Shown here piece by piece: positions 11,101 through 22,400 of a stretch of 64,000 nt of DNA. The notes under the pieces were generated by a model. It was not told the DNA's origin. It saw nothing but the letters and a program-made list of their open reading frames with translations, and did not search any database. The position numbers were made by a program, and so were the translations under genes. Numbering within the stretch: position 1 is the first letter of the stretch; every line of letters begins with the position of its first letter. Source of the DNA: Antennarius striatus (taxonomy: Eukaryota; Chordata; Actinopteri; Lophiiformes; Antennariidae); contig NC_090789.1 of the NCBI RefSeq assembly GCF_040054535.1, positions 9,621,973 to 9,685,972 of the forward strand, in the 5' to 3' direction.

Positions 11101-14100
11101 TCTGCTGTCACACGCATTCAGTTGACTCGTATTCATGAAATGTGTTTTACATTTAGCATTTAATCCCAATTTAAGGTCCACATGCTAGTTTCATCCCCGT
11201 TTCAAAGCGGTGATGTGTTGTAATTGTCAGTGTTCGTGTGTTCATCAGTCCATTGGTATGTCCACAAAATATCTTCGCAACCGTCGCAGATAGAAAGATG
11301 AAACAAAAAGCAGATTACCCGGGCAGGAAAAGGGGATGAAAATGAGATGATGACCTTGACCTTCAGAAAACTAGGTCAAGGTCAAATTTCAACTTCTGTC
11401 CTCTCAGGAACTGGATAAGATACAAAGACGAGGGAGGCCAGTGTGAGTAAGACCATAGATCAAAGCTAGTGCTTTGATCAATGACAGTAGTACCTAACAC
11501 CAGCTTTGATCTTTGACCTACGCAAATGGGTCAAGGTAAAAATTTTAATTCAGGGGTGTCGTGGGATGTTGTAGTCTGTGTCTGCGTTGGCTCTTGTGTT
11601 TTGTTGCGTTTGATTTGATGTCTCCTACAGTGGATGCAGTTCAGCAGCGACATTTGTTGTGTGAAAAGTAAAATTCAAACTGCTGATAAAACCATGTGAC
11701 ATGTCGGAAACTCACACAACTGTTATTTGTATTGACAATAAACCAGATTTTACAGTATAAGCGGCTAATGTGATCTGTTCTTTTCCAGGTTGCACAGCTG
11801 CACCATGAGCTGAACCTGAAGGATGAGCTGCTGCAGTTTTACACCAACACAGCCGAGGAGAGCGAGGAGGAGTCCGGCAGCTCCCCAACGTTAGTGTTTG
11901 ATAATCAATGTCTGTCTGTCTTTAAACATTTAAAATAAATTGTACGATGTGGAATGATCTTCAGGATCTTCATTTCCAGCCTCATAATGTGTTTGTCTGT
12001 GCAAAGGGGCAAGAAAAGTAAACTGCAGACGGCTTCAGGAGGATTTGTTGGAGACACACTTCAGAGAAAACTCAAAGATCTGGAAGAAGAGAACCTGTCA
12101 CTTCGCTCAGAGGTATCTTCACTAACTAGAACAGCAACGCATCCGATTTTAAGGGACGGAAACAACTGGAAAATACATTTGTACCCACATCCGTGTACTT
12201 TCAGGCAAACCATCTGAAGTCAGAGACGGAAACATACGAGGAGAAGGAGCAGCAGCTTGTTAACGACTGCGTGAAAGAACTCAGTGCGTCTCTCCATTTC
12301 CATCTTTTTCTGTTTCCTGTTTTTTATCCATTTCATGGTGAACCTGCTGATTAAGATGAACGCCCCCCCCCCCCTCCTCGCTCAGATCAAACTAATCATT
12401 CTGTCTTATCAGGGCTGTCCAGCCTCCAGATCTCTTCTATAGCGGAAGAATTGGCTCGAAAGACTGAGGATGCTTCCAGACAGCAGGAGGAGATCACACA
12501 CCTCCTCTCTCAGATAGTAGATCTGCAAAAGAAAGCAAAATCTGTGAGGGACACATTTACCCATTTAACTCGGTGGTGACATTCTGATCTGCTTATTTAA
12601 ACATACATGTGTGTTTCTAGTACGCAGTGGAGAATGAGGAGCTTTCTCAACACCTGGTGGCAGCAAAAGATGCCCAAAGGCAGCTCACAGCAGAGGTAAC
12701 TTCAGCATCACTGGTTACTTCATTCCTTGTAGGCCCGGATGACACCAGACTAACCTTAATGTCTCCATTTAACAGCTTCAGGAGCTGGAGGAGAAATATT
12801 CTGAGTGTATAGAGATGCTGCACGAAGCCCAGAAGGAGCTGAAGAACCTGAGGAACAGAAACTATCCTACAGGAACACCACGACGCTACCATCCCCTGGG
12901 ACTGTACCCAATGGTGAGTGTGTGTGTATCCATGTGTGTTTGTGTGTGTGTGTATGTGTGTCGATGTGCATGAACTTCTTGTGCTACCTCACAGGTTGTT
13001 GTGTTGCAGGATTCTCTGGCAGCGGAGATTGAGGGGTCAATGCGGAAGGAGTTGAGTCTAGATGATCCTGAGTGTGAAGAACAGAAGTACGTATTTACTA
13101 ACAGTCACACGGCCGGATGTGAGGAGTTTTACAGACTATGTACTGTTCAGCAGCAGAAGTTAAAATAACTGGAATTAAATAAAAAATCTGGATATTTTTT
13201 TAACTGATTGCCATGAAGTTACATTCATCCTCTCACCGAGTTTTATGGAACTGCTTCAGTATTTTCTGTGTATCTTCCTGCTGACAATCCTAAACACAGA
13301 AACAAATGCACACTGGTTAAAACTAAACTTCTGTGCATACATTTGGTGAACTCGTCGGTTAGTGAAACCATGCAATTGCAATTCCTCTTGACCATATGAG
13401 TGAGTGTGTGTGTGTGTAAGTGGTCGTCTGTCTTTGTGTGTGGCTCCGAGGCACACTGGCGTCGTGCCCGGAGTGTCCCCCGCCTCACTGCCTGTGCCAG
13501 CTGAGATCTGAGGCTCCAGCTCCCCGTGGCCCGCTACGGCGGATACAGCGACAGAAAATGGATGGATGGATAAATTTATTTAAGCTTTTAATCCTTTCAC
13601 TTGTCATCCAGAACCAGATTAATTTAAATACTAATGACAATCCACCTCTTATGTACTTTATTGCCATGTTTAGCAAATATGCGTAAAGTAAAGCAATAAA
13701 TATCAGCAGCATTAACATGTGAGCATTTAGCATAAATCACTGCTGTGACTATTTTCACTCTCACAGAGACGAGTACTCTTCTGTTGTATTTGCATTTTGC
13801 ATGTGACAATAAACAGGAGTTACAATAAGCAAATGCAAGTTCTTACAAATACCGTGATACAGCTACTGTGAAAACATAGTCATCTGCATAGAATTCAAAT
13901 CACTTCTCTAATTGCATGCATTACAAGATTGCCCTTCTGTGTGCAGAATCCATCGGAAGCGTGTGTTTGAGACGATTAAAAATGTCAACCAGACGGTCCG
14001 TCAGCGTTCTCTGACTCCTACCAACATCCCTGGCTCCAACCAGTCTCTGTCAACCCGCACATCACCCCAGTCCAGCGGCTTCTCCACTCCTCATTCCGGC

Positions 14101-17100
14101 CTCTACGGAGGTGATAACAGCGGGGAGGGTGTTGCGCTCGACAACCGAGCCCAGAGCATCCTGATGGAGACAGCATCCTATCAGGATAGGTGAGGAATAA
14201 TCCAGAATGACCTATTGGATTGACTGTTTCCTGAGGATCACTCACGTTTGTATGAACAAGACAAGATGAATTCTTGTAAAAACATTTTAACAGCCTGTTT
14301 TTTCGCTGCTCTGCAGCCTAGAAGGTCGAGAGAAGAAGACGAGCGGGGCTGAGGACCTTCGCCTTGCTCTGCGCCGCTTGTCCCTGCGACGACAAAATAA
14401 CCTGAGTGAGAGGCGTTACTTTGAAGAGGAGAGAGATCGTAGAGGCCATAGCAGTCTACTTTACGGCCAGGATAGTTTGATTACACCATCGGAAAGCATC
14501 ATGTCTCTCGGAAACCTCCACATTTGGGCATCTCGAGGGCCCTACTTGCCTGACAAACTCCAGATCGTCAAACCGCTTGAAGGTGAGGGAGAACGTGAGC
14601 AGGAAATGAGCCTCAATGCAGGAAGGAGGTGGGAAGATGACAAAAACCGAGGGGTTGGAGCGAAAAAAGAGAGCAAGCGGGGCTGGGGAACGGAAGTGGA
14701 ACAAAGATGGGAGAGCCAAGATTGGCGGACACTCGAGGGGGAAAGGGAAAGAGGTTGGGGATGGGCGAGGAGGACTGGAGCCGGCGTAGAGAGGGAGAGA
14801 GGGAGGAGGTGGGCCAGAGACAGAGCTGGGAGCAGGAAGATGAAGGGAGCGGGAGACAGGAAACAGAGGCCGCTGTCACTAATGCTGTTCAACTCTCTGT
14901 GGTCTCTGATGCACCATCACAAATCAGGTGGTTTTACATCCCCACACAGCTACTACAAAGAAACGCAGCCCAGAGGATGGCTGTAGTCACGTTCAACACA
15001 GACCTTCAAATGAGCTAGTTTCTCTTTCATGGTGCCTCATTTGTATACATTTCTTCTTCTTTTTCTTCTACATGTGATTTAGTGATGCTATTAAGTGGGT
15101 GTTTTTGGCTCTCTGCTGCCCTCTGCTGGTAACACACCATAACCTATTGAAGCTCACTCCTGTCATCCAAACATCTCCATGGTGTTGAGTAAACCTTCCA
15201 CTCCTCCTGTTTATATTTGGGGTTTTGGTTTTTTTTTAATGTTTGTCCACTTTTTCATTTCTGTTCATCCTTATTATTCATTTTCTTATTTATTCATGAG
15301 TTCCAATGTTTTCTTGTTTTAACATTTTCTTTTCCCCATCTGTCACATCTCTCCATATTTGTTATAACTGACTAATAAAAACATTTTCCATTCTAACTCA
15401 TTTTCAATTTCATTTTTTCCTCTTCTACTCTTATTTCTGTTTTCTCTTTGTTTGTCATGCCGATCGTAAAGCATTATTATAAAACATTTCCCTTCGTATT
15501 TAACTTAATCAATATGCTTATGATGTTTACTCATTAGAAAATGAATTAGACAATTGCTATTTGTATTATATGCATACTTATAATATGCAGTAATGTATTA
15601 TCCCGTATATTAGAACCAGTCAACCTCCATGTGTTTTATTGCACATATTCATTCAAGTCAAATCACAAGTTAAAAGTAAGTAAAACATTCTCTACCTGTT
15701 TATCTGTGTGTGTTTGGAAACACAGTGGTTTTATCTGTTTCTGTTGACCAGGCTCTGCCACGCTGCATCACTGGCAGCAGCTCGCCCAACCTCACCTCGG
15801 TGTGATTCTGGACGCCAGGCCAGGAGTTGTGCCAAAGGGCTACAGACCCCTTGAACTAGAGCTGGAACAGGTCCGTCTGTGTCCGCACTGATAAGTACTA
15901 GACTAATAAAACAAGGGACTGCAGTGACAGCAAAATGGTCAGTTTCTTTAATGATACAATAGTCCTTCTCCATTTGACATTCCTGATTGTTTCAATGAGA
16001 GAAAGAAATGAAAACAAGAAACTACAAACTAGCCAAAACCACTCTGAGAATTTTGTGTAATCAGTTTGGGATTATTAAACACCATATTGATACTTGGAAG
16101 TGATAAATATCAGAAACCTTGTGTGTATTTATATGCATTGGTTTGACTTATTGCTTGAAGGATCCCTCACCTTCACTGCCAGTAATAGCCGTGACAGTTT
16201 TTTACATCCAAGCATCTGAAACGGTTGTGACCTTTTTCTACAGGTGTACCCATGGGGCGGCTTTGAGGAGGATGAACCAGGAGAGCAATACTTCCAGAAT
16301 CTACCCACCTCAACTGCCTCTGCCTCCCCAGCCGTGCCCTCTACCTCTGGCACCAGTGACACCAACCTCGGGCAGACTCCACCCACCCTCACCCTGCCTT
16401 CTCTACCTTCTCCATCTGCATCGCCACATCTCAGCAACACTGATGTCATGGGTGAGCAAATAATGTACATTTACTCTTATTGTGTACAATTTGTTAAAAC
16501 TCATGCATTTGTGTGGCTTGCAGCTGCATACTATCCAGGTAAATGCATGGCCCACACCAGCTCCACCTACACCTTCACAACCTGTCGAATTCTACACCCG
16601 ACCGATGAGCAAACACGGGTCACTCCAAGGTAAGCAACGAATGTGTGTGACACTGCTTGAAATCTAATGATCAAGGTCTTTTTTTAGAGCTCCCCAAAGG
16701 GTTTCTATATTAACTTGTAGTTTCAATATTTGATACAGGTTATTGGGTCAATGATGCCGTGAGAGTCCTATATTTCTTATAAAAATATGTATGGACTAAA
16801 TCCCAGATAGAAGTGTTTCGATGTCAATGATTATTCAATTCAATTCAATTCAGTTTTATTTGTGCAGTGGCAGAGCTCAACAAAAAAGTCATCTCAAGGC
16901 ATTTTCCAAGTGAAGCAGGAAAGACCTGCCGTTTTAGAACCCAACCTATCCTACATCAGCAAGCACTTTGGCAAAGGAGGCAAGGAAAAACATCCTTTGA
17001 ACAGGAAGAAACCTTGAGAAGAACCAAAAAGTCATAGTGGGCAGCCGTCAGCCTTGAGTGGTTAGGTGGAGAGAGAGAGAGAGAGATCAGTCAATTCTAA

Positions 17101-18135
17101 TTGACTGATTCTAATTCTGCTTACTAGCTAGAATGATTATATTGTGTACTTTCTTTGCAGCCTAAATCCGGTCCCATCATCCTCCTCCTGTGTGATGACC
17201 AGCACTCTGCTGGGTACTCCCGCTGCTACACCCTGCACGCCCCGCAGGCTCAGTCTCAGGCGCTCCGAATCTTCTACTAACCTCAGGCAGGCTTCCAAAC
17301 ACACCAAAATTACTTCAGCTTTCCTCTTGCTACTGTGGGAATCCACTCTTGTCACTTTGTGAATAAGTTTAGCAGATTGTTTTGTATTTGCTGATTTTAC
17401 ATTTCCACATTTTTCTATAAATTGCTTCCAGTTAGTTTCTGATTTGAACAGCATGACCTTTAGACTTCAGAGAAATTTTAATCTGCAACATTTCCTGTCA
17501 GTATGATGTCGACTCTGCATCATTTCTCGTGTTTGTGCAGAGATGCAACCCGGACCACCAGCACCTCCCTGGGGTTAGTGCGTCTCCTCCAAGAGAGAGG
17601 GATCTCTGCAGCGATGTATCACCACAGCCAGGGCCTGGAGTCTGCTCAGGCCAACGGAGGAGTCTTACTCAGCACCTCTATAACCCCTAACCGAGCACTC
17701 AACCCCAACCCGCTGCTGCCCTCCACCCCTCCCAACTCTCCCACAAGACAAGGGGCGTCAGCAGTGCCACCTCCTGCAGGCTTCGATTTCAAGAGCCCCT
17801 CCTATGACAACTTCCTGGCATCCAAGCCAGCCAACTCCATCCTGAAGGAGGTGACAGGGAGGATGAGGGGCAGGCAGAGAGGGAGGGACTGCGAGAGCCA
17901 GACAGACGTTAGTGTAACGGTCCGCAACTTAAACCTATTGGACAAGGTGAAGCGGCTGGGCGTGGCCGGTGCCCCAGGGGGTAGAGCAGTGAGTCCCAGC
18001 CCCATGCTGGGGCCTCTGGGTGGGTTACGCAGATCGGGATCCCCTTTTGGGCCCGATGGAATGAGGAGGAACCGGAGTTATCCAGCCATGGTTGGTGCTA
18101 GCATGGCAATGAAAGCACCGGGCCCCCAGGAGTAA
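8142..18135 (+). CDS. trak1: Trafficking kinesin-binding protein 1 (TRAK1/Milton family)
   Basis: Adaptor linking kinesin-1 and dynein/dynactin to Miro on mitochondria for transport along microtubules. Exons: ~8142-8276 (start uncertain), 8982-9176, 10791-10867, 10983-11099, 11789-11889, 12007-12112, 12205-12283, 12413-12543, 12621-12695, 12776-12913, 13010-13086, 13947-14189, 14317-14582, 15752-15870, 16244-16451, 16524-16629, 17161-17286, 17541-18135. All phases agree. From 8982 to the TAA this is about 919 residues (human TRAK1 is ~953). The order is HAP1-N/Milton coiled coil (SLLEEQLP, YGYDHDDWLHTP, RLLEEKERDLELAARIGQSL, EEITHLLSQIVDLQ), then Milton C-terminal segments (RRLSLRRQNNLSERRYFEEE, LPDKLQIVKPLEG, HHWQQLAQPHLG, FTTCRILHP, ATPCTPRRLSL). 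The tail RRNRSYPAMVG...MKAP favours TRAK1 over TRAK2. The intron after 17286 has a GC donor. The in-frame peptide of exon 1 (DAETITD) resembles the TRAK2 N-terminus, but no in-frame ATG follows the TGA at 8120-8122, so an upstream exon must supply the start. Confidence 0.93.
11195..11620 (+). repeat. Dispersed unclassified repeat, copy 1 (trak1 intron)
   Basis: This ~420-bp block contains ttcaaagcggtgatgt at one end and ggggtgtcgtgggatgttg at the other. It has internal tttgatc and ggtcaaggtca motifs. It matches, in reverse complement, the block at 59150-59550 along its whole length. I found no terminal inverted repeats, so the class is unknown. Confidence 0.85.
13436..13575 (+). mobile_element. 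L2/SINE-type 3' end with GGAT tail
   Basis: A fragment reading gtgtcccccgcctcactgcc...gaggctccagctccccg...acagaaaatggatggatgga. This is the well-known 3' consensus of an abundant fish LINE/SINE family ending in ATGG repeats. It sits in the trak1 intron between 13086 and 13947. Confidence 0.75.
15116..15129 (-). promoter_or_regulatory. CTCF-like core motif in trak1 intron
   Basis: The minus strand matches the CTCF core CCASYAGRKGGCRS at all 14 positions (ccagcagagggcag). It lies in the trak1 intron between 14582 and 15752. Confidence 0.35.
16833..17088 (+). mobile_element. Teleost SINE-like dispersed repeat
   Basis: It begins with repeated ttcaa units followed by gttttatttgtgcag. It continues through aagtcatctcaaggca, caaggaaaaacatccttt and gaacaggaagaaaccttgag to a (GA)n end. 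This phrase order is that of a very common teleost interspersed repeat (the aaggaaaaact...aacaggaagaaacc family). It is intronic in trak1, just before exon 17161-17286. Confidence 0.75.
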
Positions 18136-19422
18136 GCCAAGGACAAGACAGGCAGGGACTGTTGACCAGTCCCCTGAAATCTAACACTGTCTGAACTGCT
18201 GCACAACAGATCAGTTTCCAATCACTGCTGCGGATCCCAACAGACTCTCATTAGTACTTTGAGCTGCCGGCTAATAGCAAAACAAACTAAAGGGTTGCTT
18301 CACTCAAAATATCAACGCCTATTTTGGTTCGTATTCATCCAGATCGTTCTGGTTTTATTTGCCCCTATAATGAAATGAGTCTGATATGTCGCAGGTTTCT
18401 CAACATTATGACAATGTGTAGAACTATTATTATTATAGTCATAAGTAAAACTTCACACTGTGTTCTGTGGATTTTCTAAAGCAACAAGTTTGGTTCAGTA
18501 AATTCACACCGAGTTTTTGCTAAACTGCTAAAATGGCTCAATGTGTCAGAATGTTCAGTAGATTGGTCCACACACAAACATCCCAACAACTATTGAATAT
18601 ACAAAACATTTACAGACATTTATGTTGACGTCAGCTGTCAATTTTGTTTTTCCTCTTAAATGTTTCCAAACCTAAAATCATTATCTTCATCAGCCTTGGC
18701 TACACCTTCGATCGCAGTGGTAATCAACAGATCTAAGCTGCTAACATGCTAAGTAACGACGGTGAACCAGCTAATCAATGAGGATGTTCAATGTCATTGT
18801 GAACAATGTTAACACACTGATGATACCAAATAACTTAAAGCCTTTAGCTGAATCCAGCCTCTAGAGGATTAACTCCAGCAATTAAATGTAAAACTCTGAG
18901 CATGCAAAAACAAAATTATGTAATTTCATTTTATGCAGTTGGTTGAATTGACACATTAAGAGCAGAAAGCGCCGGAAGAGAGCAACTGAGCTAGCTGGTA
19001 AAAATCCAAAAACTCCTCTGCTGTCCACTGACGCCCCGGCTTTGGAGACTGATTCTGCTGGCTAGATGTAGTACTCCCACTCCTGCTCCTCTGAAACACA
19101 TCTATGGAGTCCAACACGCCTGATCCAAACAGACACCGATGCAATTGTAAAACTATCTTTGCACTATCTGGTATTTCACTGTAGCACTAACCTTTCTTCT
19201 TCTCTGTTGCCTCTATTGTCGGATTAAGAGTTACCCTCTATAAAGTATGTAGATAAGACTTCTCAGAATACATGAAAATATGTCATTCTCACCCTCTCTC
19301 TTTCTGCTGAGCCACACCCTTCCTCATACATCCTTAACCCCCCCCCCCCCCGCAGCGATTATTTGTAGGTCTGGCAACTCACTTTCCACAAATAATTGAA
19401 TAGATCTTATGTCAGTAATAAA
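18136..19422 (+). other. Probable trak1 3' UTR
   Basis: Follows the trak1 stop codon. The first good poly(A) hexamer on this strand is AATAAA at 19417-19422, with another at 19756-19761. The length would be comparable to mammalian TRAK1 3' UTRs. The true cleavage site cannot be chosen without transcript data. Confidence 0.35.
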
Positions 19423-19439
19423 GATACTTTGGTTTAGTT

Positions 19440-22400
19440 TTCTAATTGGCCATTAGACAGGGAAGCTGATATTGCTTCATTTGAGCAGGATGATCAATAT
19501 TCTGAAGCCACAGCTCACAAAGAGAGCAGGCAGAGAGATTAGGGAAGTGATTGCGGCCAACATGGTGGGACACTTTCAGAGAAATGAAGAAAAACAGTGC
19601 CTCGATCATCTGCTGTTGATGATTTATGTTCTTCAAGGGTTGACCTAAAGGTTCTATATGAAAGATTATGAATAACTGTTCCTTAAGCGCAGATATTGTA
19701 GATTAGTGACATCTAGAGGACGGAGGACAGTCAGCACTTTGTGCTCTCTGCAGACAATAAACCTAATATCAGATCAGATTATTAAAGATACCCTTATTTA
19801 ATCTGTCTTTGGATCTGGAGTAATGTCCCTCCCTTTTTAAAAAAATGTATAATCAGTTTTATCAAGGGTTCTTTTTATATTTTATTTTACTTTATTTAAT
19901 TAACATTGGATGTTTATTTTTTGTCACACCTGTATAGTTCTCTCTTTGTTTGTTCCAGTAATACTGGAAAAGATGTTTTTATTAATCACAGAGGTGATTC
20001 CTTTGACGTTACAATAGGTGGAAGTCACTGCTGAGTGGCAAAAAGCTCTTAGTGTCGAGCTTGGAGGCCATGAAAGCAGAAATAAACATCTAAAATGGGA
20101 AAGAGGTGCTTTTGTGATTGATTGCACAAAGAGACCCAATAAGAAAACTAAGCAAATGTTTTGACAACTTGAAAGTTTATGAAAAGAGAAATTCATAGAA
20201 ACTGGGGGACGTGTAACTACTGCAATTTTATCAATTATTTATGTATGTTAGAGAAAATATATTTTAGTTAACGTAGACACAAATCTGATCTCATTAGCAC
20301 CAAAATTGAAACTGCTAACAATGTAAGATAATGTCTCAGTTTGCTCTTCCAAAGACACCCATGTTGCAGGATTCTTTACCACTCAATGCAACTGACAGGA
20401 TTTTCCTATAGGACAGTGATGTCAGAGTTTATCTTCTGGATAAATGAATTGCGTTGAAGTGGAGGTTGTAGCAAAGCAAACCAGGTATTGGGGTCCTCCA
20501 CGCAATATCTAGTGGCAATGGAAGTCACAAAGAACTCTAAAGTTTGTGAAAGAGTTTTCGCAGGAATTATTATTTTTGTTTATTTACAAATCACGACAAA
20601 TCAAACACTATTATGTGTTCAACATACATGCTGCTGTCACTACATTGTCATTATTTTATTTAAAAAAATTGTCCTCAATGCATAACCAGGAACCACAAAT
20701 TAGTGTAAGTACGTAATGATTGTTTTTACAAATAAAAAATGACCAATCCAATATTAAATTTGTTTTCTGGTTTCTGTATTCATGAAATCAGGACTCATTG
20801 AAGTTGTAGACAGGTAGTCATTATTTATCCTCCTCCAGCAGATGGTGCTCCCCTGTAACTCCCAGTAAATGGAACGTGGACATTGGACATACTGCATGTT
20901 CACATTCATGAACCATTACCCAGTGCGTGTTGTGCTGTCAGGCGTATGACAAGGGGAGGAAATTATTTAACCTCCAACAGCCAAAGGGTGAATGAGAGGT
21001 GAGCAATAAACCAAAAAGCGAAGGAGAAATTGAATCTAGCTCTGTTAAAAATGTTACTAATATCTCTCAGTGTAAATTTGATCCGCAAGGGGTTCACTTA
21101 TGAAAGCACCAAATCAACTGCTTTCTATAATGGAAGAAAAAATTAATCCTCAAGTGTGCATGTCCTCATCTGAGCACAAAAATGTGATGTATGGTGTATG
21201 GTTGCCAGTCTCATGTTCCGTTTAAAAAGTGGGACTGTTAAGAGACACTGAGGACTTCAATTGGATTTGATTTCATAAAGTTTGATCCTGGAGTGAGGAA
21301 ATGTTGATTAACCTTTGGTGGATTTGGGTTTATTCTTCAACATTGTTCTGTGAGATGATCGTGGTAAATCCTTTTTTTGTTGTGATTCCTCATAAACTAC
21401 TGATGCTAAAGAAATTATTCAAAGTACTACGAGTAGCTTTCCACAGTGAGGGCATTCCGGAGGTGTTCCTGTTGAAATACTTCTGAAAACTGTTACAGAA
21501 AGTGTTTGGTGGACAAAACTTCTAAAACAGGGTTAAATTAGTTTAAATGAGTTTAAGCCTTGCAATATTTACCAACTACAAATCCCTCATTATGCTGGAT
21601 AATAATTTAGTTTTTCCATGTCTCATTCAGACACTCACTTTACTGTGAAAATTTGAAGGACTTCACTAATGTCATATGAGCTTTATAGGAATGAAGTTGC
21701 AGAATATTTTTGAAAATAAAAATTCCCCAGTGTCAAAATCCCTTGTTTGACCGACAGGGGGCCCCTAATGGTTGTTCAGAGCCTAGCGACACAATGAGTT
21801 ATAGGCAAAAATATTGACTATTTTTGCGAATAAAAATTCCTAAAATTATACCGAAGCATATTCTACCTTTAATATGGGAGCAGTGACATGAAATTAATCT
21901 GGTTTGATTTCACTGTATGTTAAAATTAAAAGTCTACAAACATATTCAAAGGTTATAATTTGTTCCGTTAAATGTTGCCATAATATAATGTACAGTAGTT
22001 CACTGACACTTTGAATGAATTTAGTGAAAATTCATTCTAGTTATCAAATGTGCTGTGCTATTGCTGTACTATTTTTTGTACCATTTATTTTTGGTTGACA
22101 CCTTCCAGACAGTCCCTGAGCGTCAGTGGGCTTCACGCTGTGACCACTGAGCTCAGAGGGAGGCTTCTCTCGATGAAGTGTGGTGCTAGCCTTTTGTTTT
22201 ACCTTGGTTTGCTGTTATTTTGTTTGTATTCAGACAACATTTCACAAAAGACTTATTAACCATATGATTCTATTTTCTTGTCATCACTGTTCTTTCTTCC
22301 TGCCATTTAACTGCTGTGGCTGGTTACCAACAGCAAACCAAGGCACCATCCATCAACCATTGTCTGTGACATCTTAATGTAAGAATAATACCAACAGCGT

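Noticed and set aside
12381..12412. Alternative acceptor (cgctcag) after a C-run, extending a trak1 exon by 27 nt
   Set aside because: The acceptor at 12413 reproduces the exact spacing of TRAK proteins (VKEL followed by 14 residues to EEL). The extension would add nine residues not found in the family.
14456..14892. Ser/Pro/Leu-rich antisense frames over a trak1 exon
   Set aside because: They are antisense to purine-rich sequence. Composition explains the lack of stops, and there are no motifs.
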